Positions 5,911-19,900 of a stretch of DNA of 39,348 nt are shown here, piece by piece. The position numbers and the translations under genes were made by a program. The DNA is from a virus. The DNA lies in IMG/VR virus record IMGVR_UViG_3300020472_000066, positions 1-39,348 of that record. The stretch is one strand, 5' to 3'. Below the pieces are notes generated by a model. It was given only the letters and a program-made list of their open reading frames with translations. It ran no database searches and was not told where the DNA came from. Every line of letters begins with the position of its first letter. Position 1 is the stretch's first letter.

Positions 5911-7961
5911 TGCAACCGAATAATTTAACAGCATTAGACTTTGAGGATATCAAAGCTTCTATTAAGTCGTACCTAAGAACTAGAACCGAATTTAGTGATT
6001 ACGATTTTGATGGTTCTACTTTAGCATATTTAATTGATACTTTATCATATAATACCTATTATACAGCATTTAATGCAAATATGGCATTAAATGAAGTATT
6101 CTTACCATCAGCAACTATTAGAGATAATGTTACTAATATTGCAAAGCTTTTAAATTATACTCCACGATCAATCATTGCTTCTAAGGCATTTATTGAATTG
6201 ACATGCCCAACACAATTAATAAGTGGAGAATATCCATCTACCGCTACTTTACCAAAAGGTGCAGTTGCTGCAGGTGGAAATTATATATGGAATACTCTTG
6301 AAGATATTACTGTAAATGTAGATCAGACCACTGGAGATGCAATATTTAAATGTGTTCCGATATATGAAGGACAATCTGTAACTTTTAGTTATGTTGTTAA
6401 TACTTTTGCGAAACAAACTTATAGAATACCTGCTGAAGATGCTGATGTTTCTAAGTTAGTTGTTAGAGTAAAACCAAACGAATCATCTACCGCTTCAGAC
6501 GTTTATAATAGGGTTGATAATGTTACTAACCTAACTGGTATAAGTAGGGTCTACTTCCTCTCTGAAGGCGAGGATATGAGGTATGAGGTGAGGTTTGGTG
6601 ATGATAGTGTAGGTAGAGCAGTAAAAGATGGTGAAGTTGTAGAATTATCGTATATTGTTACTGATGGTGCTGCAGCTAATGATGTTGCGAAATTCAATTT
6701 TGTAGGAAAAGTAAATGATAATAATGGAAATTCTTATGGTCCAGCTTTTGTTTCGTTAGAAACTAGAAATAAGTCATATCTTGGGGAATCTGCTGAAAGT
6801 ATTGAATCAATTAAATACAATGCACCCAGATTTTATGCTTCTCAATATAGAGCAGTAACAGCACAAGACTATGCAATTATCACTAAAAACATCTATACTA
6901 ATGCAGATACTGTTATAGCATATGGTGGAGATTCATTAAATCCTCCGACTTATGGAAAGGTTTATATTGCTGTTAAAACAAAGACAGGATCTAATCTAAA
7001 TGATGCTACTAAAAAGGATTTACAAGATAAATTAAGATCATATTCTATGGCATCTATTGATCCTGTAGTAATAGATCCTGATGATGTATATGTCTATATC
7101 AAACTATTTGCTCAATATGATACTGGAAGAGGTAATACTTCTGAAATACAATCTAATATACAAAAAGCAATTGGTGATTGGGCAGCACAGACTAAGATAA
7201 ACAATTTCAATTCTACATTTAGATTAGGAGCATTTGAAAAGGCAGTTACTTTATCAGATAATAGTATTGCTGATGTTTCTTCTCAAGTTAGTATCTTAAA
7301 ATATATTAAACCAACAAGCAATCAAACTAATACGTATTGTATTTCTACTGGTGCTGGATTGTATAATAGTGCTCCAAGTAATACTAGTGGAGATGGTGGT
7401 ACAGGTACAGGTGATGATAACGTTTGTAAGAAAGAACCTGTGTTATTATCAGGAACTTTTAGAACTGATACTCGACCAGGTGTAGATCAACAATTTGAAG
7501 ATGATGGATTTGGTAATTTAAGAATGTTCTATAATACAGGAACAAGAAAAATCTATACAAGTGACTCTGCTGGATCAGTAAATTATGATACTGGTCAAAT
7601 ATGTTTTGGACCAGTTAATATTGTTGGTACTGGTTCTAATTTACCACCTTCAACTGCTACTACTATAACAGATCCTATTAGTGGAGCAGGGTCAATAACA
7701 GATCCTACTGGTCTTCCTACAGATTTAAAAATCCCTGTTAATTTAATACCAGCAAACAATTCAACTATTCCTGCTTCAACTCCTGGAACTATTGTTAATA
7801 TTGTCTCACCTGAAGTAACTGTTGCTCCAATTGGAACTACTCCACCTGCCACAATTCCACTAAATAGTTTGACACCGACGACGTTCAATCAAACTCCTTC
7901 TGTAGTTGAAGTTCCAGACTTGGCAAATGCGGGTGCAATTAATACTTCTAGTTGTTTCTAA
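5910..7961 (+). CDS. 6: baseplate wedge subunit gp6 (baseplate J-like)
   Basis: 683 residues against 660 in T4 gp6. The N-terminus has the typical gp6/J pattern: D-F-E-D-I-K-A-S-I-K-S-Y-L, then D-Y-D-F-D-G-S-T-L-A-Y-L-I-D-T-L-S-Y-N-T-Y-Y and N-M-A-L-N-E-V-F-L-P-S-A. A second conserved region is R-A-V-T-A-Q-D-Y-A-I-I-T-K near 314-326. After about residue 500 the chain becomes Gly/Pro/Thr-rich, with I-P-V-N-L-I-P-A-N-N-S-T-I-P-A near 610 and a Val/Thr/Pro tail ending in S-S-C-F. gp6 forms the inner ring that joins adjacent wedges. The next gene starts 4 nt after its stop. Confidence 0.95.
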   Translation: MQPNNLTALDFEDIKASIKSYLRTRTEFSDYDFDGSTLAYLIDTLSYNTYYTAFNANMALNEVFLPSATIRDNVTNIAKLLNYTPRSIIASKAFIELTCPTQLISGEYPSTATLPKGAVAAGGNYIWNTLEDITVNVDQTTGDAIFKCVPIYEGQSVTFSYVVNTFAKQTYRIPAEDADVSKLVVRVKPNESSTASDVYNRVDNVTNLTGISRVYFLSEGEDMRYEVRFGDDSVGRAVKDGEVVELSYIVTDGAAANDVAKFNFVGKVNDNNGNSYGPAFVSLETRNKSYLGESAESIESIKYNAPRFYASQYRAVTAQDYAIITKNIYTNADTVIAYGGDSLNPPTYGKVYIAVKTKTGSNLNDATKKDLQDKLRSYSMASIDPVVIDPDDVYVYIKLFAQYDTGRGNTSEIQSNIQKAIGDWAAQTKINNFNSTFRLGAFEKAVTLSDNSIADVSSQVSILKYIKPTSNQTNTYCISTGAGLYNSAPSNTSGDGGTGTGDDNVCKKEPVLLSGTFRTDTRPGVDQQFEDDGFGNLRMFYNTGTRKIYTSDSAGSVNYDTGQICFGPVNIVGTGSNLPPSTATTITDPISGAGSITDPTGLPTDLKIPVNLIPANNSTIPASTPGTIVNIVSPEVTVAPIGTTPPATIPLNSLTPTTFNQTPSVVEVPDLANAGAINTSSCF

Positions 7962-7965
7962 TTAG

Positions 7966-10900
7966 ATGACGAATATCAATAAAGTTTCTCAATCTATTAA
8001 TACACAGGTACCAGATTTTATAGAATCTGATTACCCGTTATTCAATAAATTCATTGAATATTATTATAGATCTCAGGAGAAGACGGGCTTAGGTCAGAAT
8101 ATAATTAATAACTTCCTTCAGTATCTTAATATTGATAAGTTAGATATAGGTATTCTAGATGGAACAACTAAAATTGTCGAACCGATTACTGCTAGTAGTC
8201 AATCGATTGTTGTAGAGAGTGTTGATAAGTTTTTAAGCAATAATGGTTCAGTTTTAATAGGTGATGAGGTAGTATATTATGAAAAAACAACTGCTGCACC
8301 AAATATTGCGTTAAGTCCAGGTATTTCTTATGAGCAAGTAAAATTAAAATGGACTGATCTTGCTAGTCATATCAATGATTTTGACGGATCTACACAAAGT
8401 TTTTCATTAACATCACAATCTGCTCCTGTTGCTGTACCTTCTGCACAACATATTATTGTAAGTGTGTATGGTGACGTATTAGTTCCTGGAATAGATTATA
8501 CAATTAGTGGCACTGATATTGTTTACACTCAAGCACCTAGAACAAGACTTCCTGCAGATGATTCTTCTTCAACATATATTTTCTTCTTAAGTGGATTTGT
8601 TGAGAATACTATTGTAGGAACAGATAATTTATCTGGTTCTTTTGGGGATTCTAAGACAGAATTTGCTCTTACTAGAAATGGTATTTCATATGAACCTCTT
8701 GTAGATGAATATATTCTTGCTGTTTACGATAATAAACTTCTTATACCAAAAGTAGATTTCTTTCTTGATGGATCTAAATTTATCTTTAAAGAAGCACCTT
8801 TAAATGGTAGATATTTGTCAGTATTTTCAATTGAAGCTCCTATTCCTTCTTTTGGTAGTGGTGCTATAGGATATGCACGTGTAGATGATTCTGGTAAACT
8901 TACTGGTATTGAAACTAGTGTAACTGGTTCTTTATATCAATTTGAGTATCCTCCAAAAGTTTCTATTGGATCTGATACTGGTAGTGGTGCATCTGCTACA
9001 GCACTTGTTAATGGTATTAAATCTTCTACATTATTATCTGGTGGTAGAGGATATAGTGATACAAATCCTCCTCGTGTGGTAATTGAGAATCCTACTAAAA
9101 CAGGATCTCAAATTGCAGAATTAAAGGCAACTGTTACTAATGGAGAGATTAGTAACGTTGAGATCACCAATTCTGGTAGTGGATATACATTTACACCTAG
9201 AGTTACTTTCAAACAACCTGGAGGGGCAAAATTAGCAACTCCTACGATGCTTGGAGGTAGTATTTCTGGTGGAATTACTATTACTGATAGTGGATCTGAT
9301 TATTCTACAGTTCCTAGCATATATGTTGATGAACCAACGGGTGATAATCCAATTAGAGCATCATTACAAGCAGTTTTAACTGATGGTAAGATTACAAGTA
9401 TTACAGTATTAAATGCTGGTCAGGGTTACTTATCAACACCTAGAATTGCTGTTATTGATCCAGTAGGAGCACAAATATTAGAAACTAAAGTCGATGGAGA
9501 TGGTAGGGTAACATCTGTTGAATTACTTGATGGTGGTAGTGGATATAATGATGTTCCTTCAGTCTATATTGTTGATAGTAGAGTAGATGCTGTTGGTAAT
9601 TATATTGGTGGAGTAGGTGCAACTGCATCTGCAGCAATATTTAACGGCAAAATTACTGATATTAATATTGTTAATTTTGGTAGTGGGTATAGTGCAGATT
9701 CACCACCAAAAATTGTTATTCAAAGTCCACCTGAAGCAGAATGTTCTGTTATAATTGGTGTAAATGAAGTTACTGGTTTTAATATAAACCGTAGTGGTGA
9801 TAAGTATACTAAGGCATCATTTGAAGGATGTGCTAGAGCTGCTAGTGGTATTGTTGAATACACTGAAACTGGTAATGCAGTATTTTCTAATAATACTACC
9901 GCATCTGCAGCAGTAGTGGATACTGAAGTAAAATGTCTAGATGCTTTATTCGTTAAACGAATATTAGATAAGTATACAGAACAATTTCTTCCTGATGTAC
10001 CAGAATTAGATTATAAAAAGATTGATGTACGTACTGCAATCCAAACTATAAAGCAATTTTATAGTACTAAAGGTACTTCTTTCAGTATTGCATATTTGTT
10101 TAAGTTATTATATGGTGAACAGGTAAGTGTTTCTTATCCAAAAGATCAAATTATTAAACCATCCGCTTCTACATGGTCTATTGACACTATTTTACGTTCA
10201 ACATTAGTTAGTGGAGATCCAACTAATATTAAGGATGGTCTTTTAACACAAGAAGAAGATATTGCTGATACTAGTATTAAATCTGCTAGTGCTCTTGTAG
10301 AAAATTATATTTCTATTAAAACCTCAGAAGTTGAGATTTTTGAATTAGTTCTTTCTGAAGAAACGATTAATGGTACTTTTGTTGTTCCTTATAAGACAAA
10401 ACTTGCTGAACCACTAGGATTTGAGGATAGTGTTATAACAGTTGACTCTACTATTGGTTGGCCAGAAAGAAATGGAGAGTTTGTTATAGGAGAAGGTACA
10501 ACAACAGAAGTTGTTCAATATAAAGAAAAATCATTAAACCAGTTTATTGAGTGTACTCGTTCGGTTAATGGTACTGTTGAAGACTGGGATTCTGCTACTG
10601 AAGTAGCATCAAATTTCAATGTTTATGTAAATAAGGGAACTGCACAAGAAGTTGTACTTAATGTTGTAGGTATAGTTGATGCTCAACAAACAACACTAAC
10701 TGATACTGGTTCTTATTACTTACCTGGAGATAAATTAAGTGTTTCTAAGCTGGGAGGAACAAGTGTCTTACCAGAACTTACTACTTGGTTATATAACGTT
10801 AAAAAGCTTATTGAAGTAACACAAGTTCAGTTTGGTGGTATTGATGATAGATATGCTACTATAACATGTTCTAATCCTCATGGTTTATTGGTTGGGGATC

Positions 10901-13900
10901 AGGTAACTGTTTATGGTGCTAACCCAATTCTTTATAACGGAACTTTCCTTGTAACTTCTAGGGATAGTGAAACAGTTTTCCAATATCAACTTCCACAACC
11001 AGCTCAAGTTATTCCTCAAGGTAATATTTTAGTATCAGTTGACCTTAATTTAGGTAAATCTGATAGTTCTGCTGTTTTAAATGCTATTGGTCCTTATACG
11101 ACTAATATTCAAAATACATTTTTTAATGATAGTCACGTTTATATTGCTTCTACAGGTATTCCTAACTATAAAATTGGTCCTTTTCCTGGATCTGCACTTC
11201 TTCCAGGTAACCAACGTAAATTAAATAGGTTTCCATTAGCACCTCAGACTATTTCAACTAAAAATATTATTAATCCAGGTCCAATTGGAACATGGGTTAA
11301 TGGTGTTTCTGTATGGTCATATAAATCTAGTACTACCAAGACTTTTGGACCTGTTACAGGTATTGCTACAACAACTACAGGTTCTGGATATGATGCTGCA
11401 TCACCTCCTGTTATCACAATTAGTGGTGGCGGTGGAACTGGAGCAACTGCATCTGTAATCGTTGATGGTTCTATTAGTGAAATTACAGTAACATCAGGTG
11501 GTTCTAATTACACATCTTCTCCTCTAGTATCAATTGTTGGTGGAGGTGGTTCTGGTGCTGCTGCAACTGCTATTATAACAAAAGGGTCAGTATCTCGTAT
11601 TCTAATGAATTCTGGAGGTTCTGGATATACTTCTCAACCTTCAATTACTATTGTTGGTGGTGGTGGAACTGGAGCAACTGCTACAGCATCTGTTAGAGGA
11701 CCAATTAAACAAGTTGATGTTGATACTGGTGGTGAATCATATACATCAAGTCCAACTGTTACTTTAAGTTCTGGTGAAGGTGCAGTTGCACAAGCAATTG
11801 TAAATGATGGAAGAATTATTTCAATAGCAATAATTTCTGCTGGACAAGGATATACTACAGCACCTACAGTGTCTATACAAGGTGTAGGTTTTGGTGCTAT
11901 AGCACGTGCTACTATTGATGTAGATGGTGAAAATGCTGGTAGAGTTACAGGAATTGAAATTATAAACAGAGGTATTAACTATGTTCAAGGTACTACTATT
12001 ATTACCTTAACATCTGTAGGATCTGGTGCAACATTTACACCTTCTGTATTCCAATGGAGGTATAACTTAGATAAATCATCAACCTTTGATGGTGCAAAAG
12101 GTGGAGTATTTGAAGGATTTAATAATCAATATGGAGGTGAATATGCTCACCTTGCAAACCCTCAAACTTTAAGATATATTTTAGGTGATAATTTATATGA
12201 AAATAATTCTGGTCTTATTAAAGAACAGGAATCAAATCTCGAACACTCTCCTATAATTGGATGGGCATTTGATGGTAATCCAATTTATGGACCTTATGGA
12301 TATACTGATCCTACTGATCAGGGATCTGTTATGAAAAAATTGGATACTTCATATCAAATAAAACCTGCTATAGTTTATAATGCAATAACTAATCCATATC
12401 CAGTAAGAACATCTGGTCCTTTACTTACAGATGAAAGTGCTGGTAACTTTATTGAAGATTATGAGTATGTCTTTGGTCTTGGTGATTTAGACCAATATAA
12501 TGGTCGTTTTTGTAAAACACCAGACTATCCAGGTGGTAGATATTGCTACTTTGTTACTATCGATTCTACAGAAGATGGTAATCCTCTTTTCCCTTATGTT
12601 ATAGGTCCAAATTTCAATTCTGTAGTTGATATCTGGAACCTTGGTGAAGGTGCTACACAACAGAATATTCCTACTGGGGTTGTTCGTTACAGAGATCCTT
12701 ATGAGAATGTTGATATTGATGTTGAAAGGGCACCTAATGCTTCTACAAATGCTATAACTACCGAATCTGGTGATATTTTATTATTCGATCCAGAAGATGA
12801 TAACAATGATGGTGTTATTACTCAAGATGAGATTGATAATCCAGATCAATTATATGAAGAATCACCATTACAATTATTTGATTACTTCCCTAAAGTTAGA
12901 TTCGATTCTAAGGTTGATATCGAAGTTGAAACTACGACTAAATTTGAAGATGCTTCTGTAACTGGATTCACAGTTGAAAACCCAGGTACTAGTTATCAGG
13001 TTAATGATATTTTAGTATTTGACAATGCTAATACTGATGGAACTGGAGTTTCTGCTAGAGTTTCTAAAATTACTGGTGAAACTGTATCATCATATTCTTT
13101 TGAGAATGTTGGTGGGCAGAATTATGGTGTTTTAAAAACTGCAGTTCCTCATAATATATCTCCTGGAGATACTGCTTTTATTGATTATAATCCTATCATG
13201 GATGATACCAATAAAACATTTGTTGTACGTCAATTCAAGGGTATTGAACAAGTTGTAATTGATCAAGCAGGATCTGGGTATGATGAGGAAATACCACCAT
13301 CAATTATTATAGATGGTGATGGCATTAAAGGTGAAATTCAGGCAGTTGTAACTTCTGTTGGATCAATTAATACTGTTAATATTCTAAATTCTGGTTCTGG
13401 TTATACTCAAAACCCTCGTGTTATTTTAAGTCATCCACAAGTTTATAAGAAGGCAGATTATTATATCTCCAAGATGGTGAATAATGATTATGTAAAAATT
13501 AATGATAGTTATGTAAATGATGCTAAAGAGACTTATATTTGTGGTAAAACAAAAGATAGTCTTGGAAATGAAGTTGCTTTTGTATCTAAGTTCTCTTCTT
13601 TGGGTATTAAAGAATGGGAGAAGACATTAGAAAGTGATAGTGGATTAGAATATACAGAATGGCAAAAAATGTCTGTAGAAGGCACTGATATTTGGTTAGT
13701 TGGTGTTAATAAGCCAAATAGTCAAATTCTAAATGCTTATAACCCAGATATTATTTTAGCGAAGTATATTCAATCTGCTGATGGATTAAGTGCTGCTTTA
13801 TCTTTCCAAAAAGGATATGCTGGTATTTCTGGTTCAAATCGTGCTGATTATGTAAGTGCTGTTAAGAAATATTCTGATACTCGTTATGTTATTGGTGGAT

Positions 13901-16900
13901 ATACAAATACAAACTCACTTTATCCTGATGATGCTTTCTTAGCATCTATTGATACAACAGGTAATTTTGCTATTAAGAGAAAGATAGCATCTTCTACTAA
14001 GTCTGAAAGAATTACTGATTTAGTTGTTTTAGGTGATGATATCTACTTTATCATGGAAACTTCAACGGATGCTAATGCTGCCGATACTAATGTTGTTTTT
14101 GGTAAGGCAACTATTGGTCTTAGTGCTATTGAAGTTGAATGGACTAAGGAATTAAGCAATAGTGTATATTCTTTCCTTGATACTAGTATTTGTGTTGATG
14201 AATTTAATGAGTTCTATATTACTGCCACATGTCAACAAAAGGCAAATGATACTACTCAAGATAGTTTATGGGTTTGTAAATTAAGTAATATAGGATCAAT
14301 TATATGGAATAAGCGTTATGTAATGCCAGATACAGGAATTACTGCTGTTAATAAGGGTGTAATTGACATTTTTGGTGATCTTAACATTGGATATTCACAA
14401 ACAAGTTCTACTAACGGATATTCAAAAGTAGGAACAATTAAGGTTGGATATGATGGTGTTATGAAGAAACATACCACCAATGAGTTTAATAAGAACAATA
14501 TTGAAGGACTTAAGATACATTCATTATCTGTAGATAATTCTGGTGATGTTTATTCCTATGGTCAAACAGTTTGGAATAGAAACGAATTTATATTCAAGTT
14601 TGATTCTGGTGAAACTACAGATACTACAGGACATTATACTCCAACCTTTATAGGTACAGGAGATGCCTTAGCATTAGATTCTACTAATGGACTAGTTAAA
14701 TTTTTAGGTAGAGATACTATTAATACTGCTACTTGGGAAAATGCTGCTATTCAGTTTACTGCTGCTTCTTTAGGGACTAGACTTGCTCAAGATTGGACTA
14801 TGGAGTTCATGTTGTATAAAGATGGTACTCTTACCAATACACATGGGCAAAATTCAGAAACTTTAATTGGTATTGGAGATGCTACCGATACTACAGGTGG
14901 TTTATGGTTGTATTATGATCAAACTACACCTAGTAATGGAGCATTAACTTTAGTTGTTACTAATAGCACAACTGCACTTAATGCTGCAGGTAGTGCATTA
15001 ACTTCAACAGTTACAACCATGTATGCTGATAATACATGGCAATTTATTGGAATTAAGAAAGCAGGTGATTTATTTACGGTATATGTAAATGGTATATCTG
15101 TTATAAGTGGTACACTTGCTGCAACTTCTTTAGGTAATAAGGATTTATGGATTGGTAACCAACCAGGATGGTCTGGTACAACAGGACAATTCCAGTCAGG
15201 TCAACAAGGACAATGGTGGTTAGATAATTTACGTTTAAGAAATAGAGCAATTACACCGACAGTTCCAGCTGATATCGTTGTTTTACCTCTTGTAGGTGCT
15301 TTTGCTCCAACATATGATTGGCAAGATGATGCTTGGTTTACTGCTAATTTAAATCAATATGATTATCTTGATTATGTTGGTTGGGGTTTAAAATCTGATA
15401 AGAATTCAGATTCTGATAGATTGGGTGATAAAGGACTACAAACTAATACACAATTAGGATTTGCTCGTACTGCAGTTACTCCTGTTGTGGGATCTACACT
15501 TACTGTTACTAATACTGGATATGCTTTAGGTAGTGCTGGTTTCCAGACTTTAGATTTTGATGATGCTACAACATCAATGAATCAAGATACTGAAACATTG
15601 GTTCATACTAGTGATCTTTGGAGTTCTAGAACATCTACAGTTCCTTCTCCAGGTTCATCAAAACTTAAAGTATCTGCTGTAGTTAAAGACAAATATTACT
15701 TTAAAGTAACTAATACAACTAAGATTGATAATGTTCAAGAACTTACCATCAATCAAGACTTTATGTTTACAGTTGGTGCAAAACTACGTTTAAATAATGA
15801 TTCTGGTACCTTTGTTAATAGTGGTTATATCCTTAGAAAGGATGATGCTAATAATAAAGTGTATGTTGCTGTTAATAATAATGAATGGACTAATGATACT
15901 AATACAGGATTCTTATTAACTGAACAATTTGATGAAGCAAGTTCTTATGGTATTGTTGGACCAGTTCCTGATGATACTAATGAAATTGTAGATTATACTT
16001 TCACTTTAGTAGATAATACAACTCCAGGAACATTTGATATTGATTTAGACAAATATAATTTAGATGGAACTTATAATGCTGGTGGATCACAGAATTTAGA
16101 TAGTTATGCTAAATTTAAACCTTTTTCAATCGCTGATTACAGTATAAAAATTGAAGAAGTATCTGGTGGTTCTAGTTTTATTCCAGGTTCTGTTATTGAT
16201 ATTAATACTGGTGATATATCATTTAATGCTTCTTATAGCACAGCACAAATTATTAATTTAACTGGTGTCTTAAAGATAAGTCTAACTGCTAATTTAACAA
16301 AGATTCTTCAAGTTACTAATGTTGCTAATACAGATGAAGTTTATGTAATTACTGCTACTGGTCATTATCTCTCTGCTGGAGAAATGATTTATGTTGATGG
16401 TAACCCAACACAAGAACTTAGTGGTACTGCTTATGATGAATATGATGGATCATTTACAGTTGATAGTGTTATAAGTTCATTAGAATTCATTTATAAGTTA
16501 CCAACTGCTGCTCTTACAAGTCCTGCAACATCTGCTGGAGGAGTTAGTGTCTTTGCTAAATCTCCTGTCCTTCAAATGTACTATGGACACCAGTATTTGT
16601 TTGACATGAGTCATTCTTCACTTGCTGGTGCAAACCTATCCTTCTCTAAGGATAACTTGTATAAGTTGGAATATTCATTCAACTCAATTGAAAGAATTGG
16701 AACTCCTGGATTAACTGGAGAAGGACAACCTACACCTACAGTTAAACTAAAAGTAGATAATGATATTGTAACTAATATATCATATTATTTCGATCCATCT
16801 AGATTGGGAGATGATTCTCCAATATCAGAAGGTGCATATCTTGATATTGTAGATTCACCTTATCTTGGAAACTTTACTATTACTAGTATTAGTGGTGCAA

Positions 16901-19900
16901 CTATTACAACTGGTGCTGATACATTTAAATTTAAGTTGGCAAACGAACCTGAAGGAAATGCTGCTGTAGCACAAACAACATATAGTACAAGTTCTTTAGC
17001 TGCTGTTGGTAAGATATCTGATATTAGAATAGTTAATGCTGGTGGATTCTATTCTAAATTACCTATTATTACTGGTATTCAGTCAACTAGACAAATTGAA
17101 AGAGTTCAAATTAAAGAACCAGGTACTGAATATGCAGTTGGTACTTATAATCAAATTCCTATTGGTGGTGATGGTGAAGGTGGATTAGTTACTATTACAG
17201 TTGCTGATGGTCAAGATGCTGAAGGAGTTACTATTCCTGGTCAAATTCAAGAAGTTGTTGTTACTTCGCCAGGTAAAGGTTATACAACTGCAACTATTGA
17301 TGTCGAATCTATAGATGGTATTCTTGGAGCAGGATTAGCTGGTTCTGGTGCAGATTTAGAAGTTGTTATTCCTCCATTTGGTACTGGTGCATCTATCTTT
17401 ACTAAGGGTAATAAAGTTGGTAAGATTAAGAAACTTAAGAATAATAACTTTGGTTATGATTATTCACATGATTATACCTTACGTCCTGAAATTACATTCC
17501 CAATTAATGCACAATTAACTTCCACAAGTATACTTGATAGTATTACTGTTACTGATCCAGGTTCTGGATATTCACAAGCACCTGCTGTTGTAATTACAGG
17601 TGGTGGTGGATCTGGTGCTGTCGCAGAAGCAACTATTAAGAATGGTCGTATTGATCAAATTTTAGTAAAAGATTCTGGTGCTGGATATTCTTCTACACCA
17701 GCAGTTGAACTAAAATCATCATTTAACTATGTTGTAAACCTTGACTTGGGATTATTCCAATTTGCATTCCCACATGGAATTGTAAATGGTGCTGAAGTTA
17801 CTCTTAATGTAGTTGACACTGGTGATGGTGCTGATTTCCCATTATCTTCTGGAGCAACTGGTCGTTTAAATGGTACTACAACTTATTATGCTATTACAGG
17901 TACTGCTAATTCACTAGAAGATGATCAATTAAAACTTGCTATTACTGCTTCCAATGCTTCACTTGGAGATGCACTTGGATTTGTTAATGCTGGTGAAGGA
18001 AGACAACAAATATTAACATCATCATTTGGTGGTGCTGCAGAAGCAAATGTTATTACTTCTACTTTCTTAGAAGGAGAATTAGTGTATCAAGGAGATTCAT
18101 TAGAGGTTGCTACTGCAACTGGATATGTTTCTACTAACTCTGGTTGGCAAATTGGACCTAGAATTCTTAAAGTTGTTGATTATACTGGTAGTTGGCTAGA
18201 AGGTCAAAGACTTACTGGTGTTATTTCTAAATCTTCTGGTATTATTAGTGATCTTGCAATTGCTAAAGGTGTATTAGAAATTGGTTCTATTACTAGAACG
18301 ACTGGTCAATTCATTGATGATATTGGTAAACCTTCTGAAATTATTCAAAAGATACAAGACTCTTATTATTATCAAGATTTCTCTTATGCTGTTAAGTCTG
18401 CAGTATCTATTGGTGAGTGGAAAGAAATTCTTCTTAAGAATGTTCACCCTGCATCATTTAAAGTATTTGGTGAGTTAAATCTTAATGAATATGGTCTTAT
18501 ACCAAATAAAGAAACTGCTTTCCAATTAACTAAGTCAGTTGAACTTGCTAGACAAGCAACAGTTCCAAATATTCAAAGTTTTGCTTTAGTTGAACCAATT
18601 TATACAGAATTTAATAATACTGAAGTTTTATTCCGTCAAAAGAGATTAACATCTTCTGAGAATATCTTAACCTCTGTTGTTCAACGTGTAGATGATATTT
18701 CAACTTTATTTGATGGTGAAAGGATTGCTTTCCCATTAACAGTTGATCAAAATACAATTGTTGCTAATGCTAATCAGCTAATGATTGTATTGAATGGTAT
18801 TGTACAAACTCCAGATACAGCATTTAAGATTGAAGGAGATTCTATTGTTTTTGCTGATCCTCCTCAACCACCTGCTAGTGTTAAGTATGTAAGCGTAACT
18901 ATTAATCAGATTGCTACAGTTAGACTAACATTTACAAATATTAGTGGAATATTCCCAACTGTAGGTAATAGTCTTGTAGGTACTGCAAGTACAGCAAGAC
19001 TAATTGTTACTAAGGTAGAAGGTAATGACATATATGGATACATTACTGAAGGAACATTTATACCAGGAATTCCTTCTGGAGAATTATGTACAGTTAGTGC
19101 TACTGGATTCTCTGCAAACCTTACAGGTCAATTTGCAGTTGCTAATATTGGATTATTTACATATGGTGAAACTGTTACTAACTTAACTGGAGATATTGCA
19201 AAAGTTGAAGAGGTTAACTTAGAATCAGGTTCTGAAACACCACTTGCTAAGTTACGTTATACTATAGGTGCTTCAACTACTAGTTTTGAAGTTATTTCTA
19301 ATACACTAACTGATGATTCTCCAGTTCCAGCAGGAACATTTGAAACTTCTAAGAAGTATCAGTTTGGTGCTGAAATATTCTTAGTTAATAGTATTGCAAA
19401 TAATACAGAATCTACAACTCTTAGTGTAACAAGAGCACAAGATGGTACTGCTGCAGTTTCACAGCAAGAAGATATTCCAATTTACGGAACTGATATTAGT
19501 GTTACTAATACTCTTACTTTAAGTAAAACAACTGGTACTTATAAGTCTACACCAGGTCTTTATGATATTCAATTGAATGATGTTATTATTGGTGCTGGAT
19601 CTGGAGTAGTTGCAAGTATTACAGCAACCCAAACATATAAAGATCCAGTTACGAATGAATTTATTGAACAGGTTAATATTTCTCCAGGATCATCTTTCTT
19701 TGGATTATTGTTCAATAGAATTACTTCTCAAACATATCCAAACGTTGTTCTTGATGATATATCTAAGTCTCAAGTAAGTATTGTTAAATATGATGATAAT
19801 GCAACGGCTTTTAACTCTCAATTCCCATCAAATGAGCAGATTAACAACATAGTTGTTCCTTATGATAATCCTAGTGGTTCTTTAACAACTGGTGAGATTA

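Noticed and set aside
12770-12961. 63-codon + strand frame inside the giant gene
   Set aside because: It is overlapped by the giant frame in another phase, has a Leu/Lys/Ile-rich random composition, and carries no start signals.
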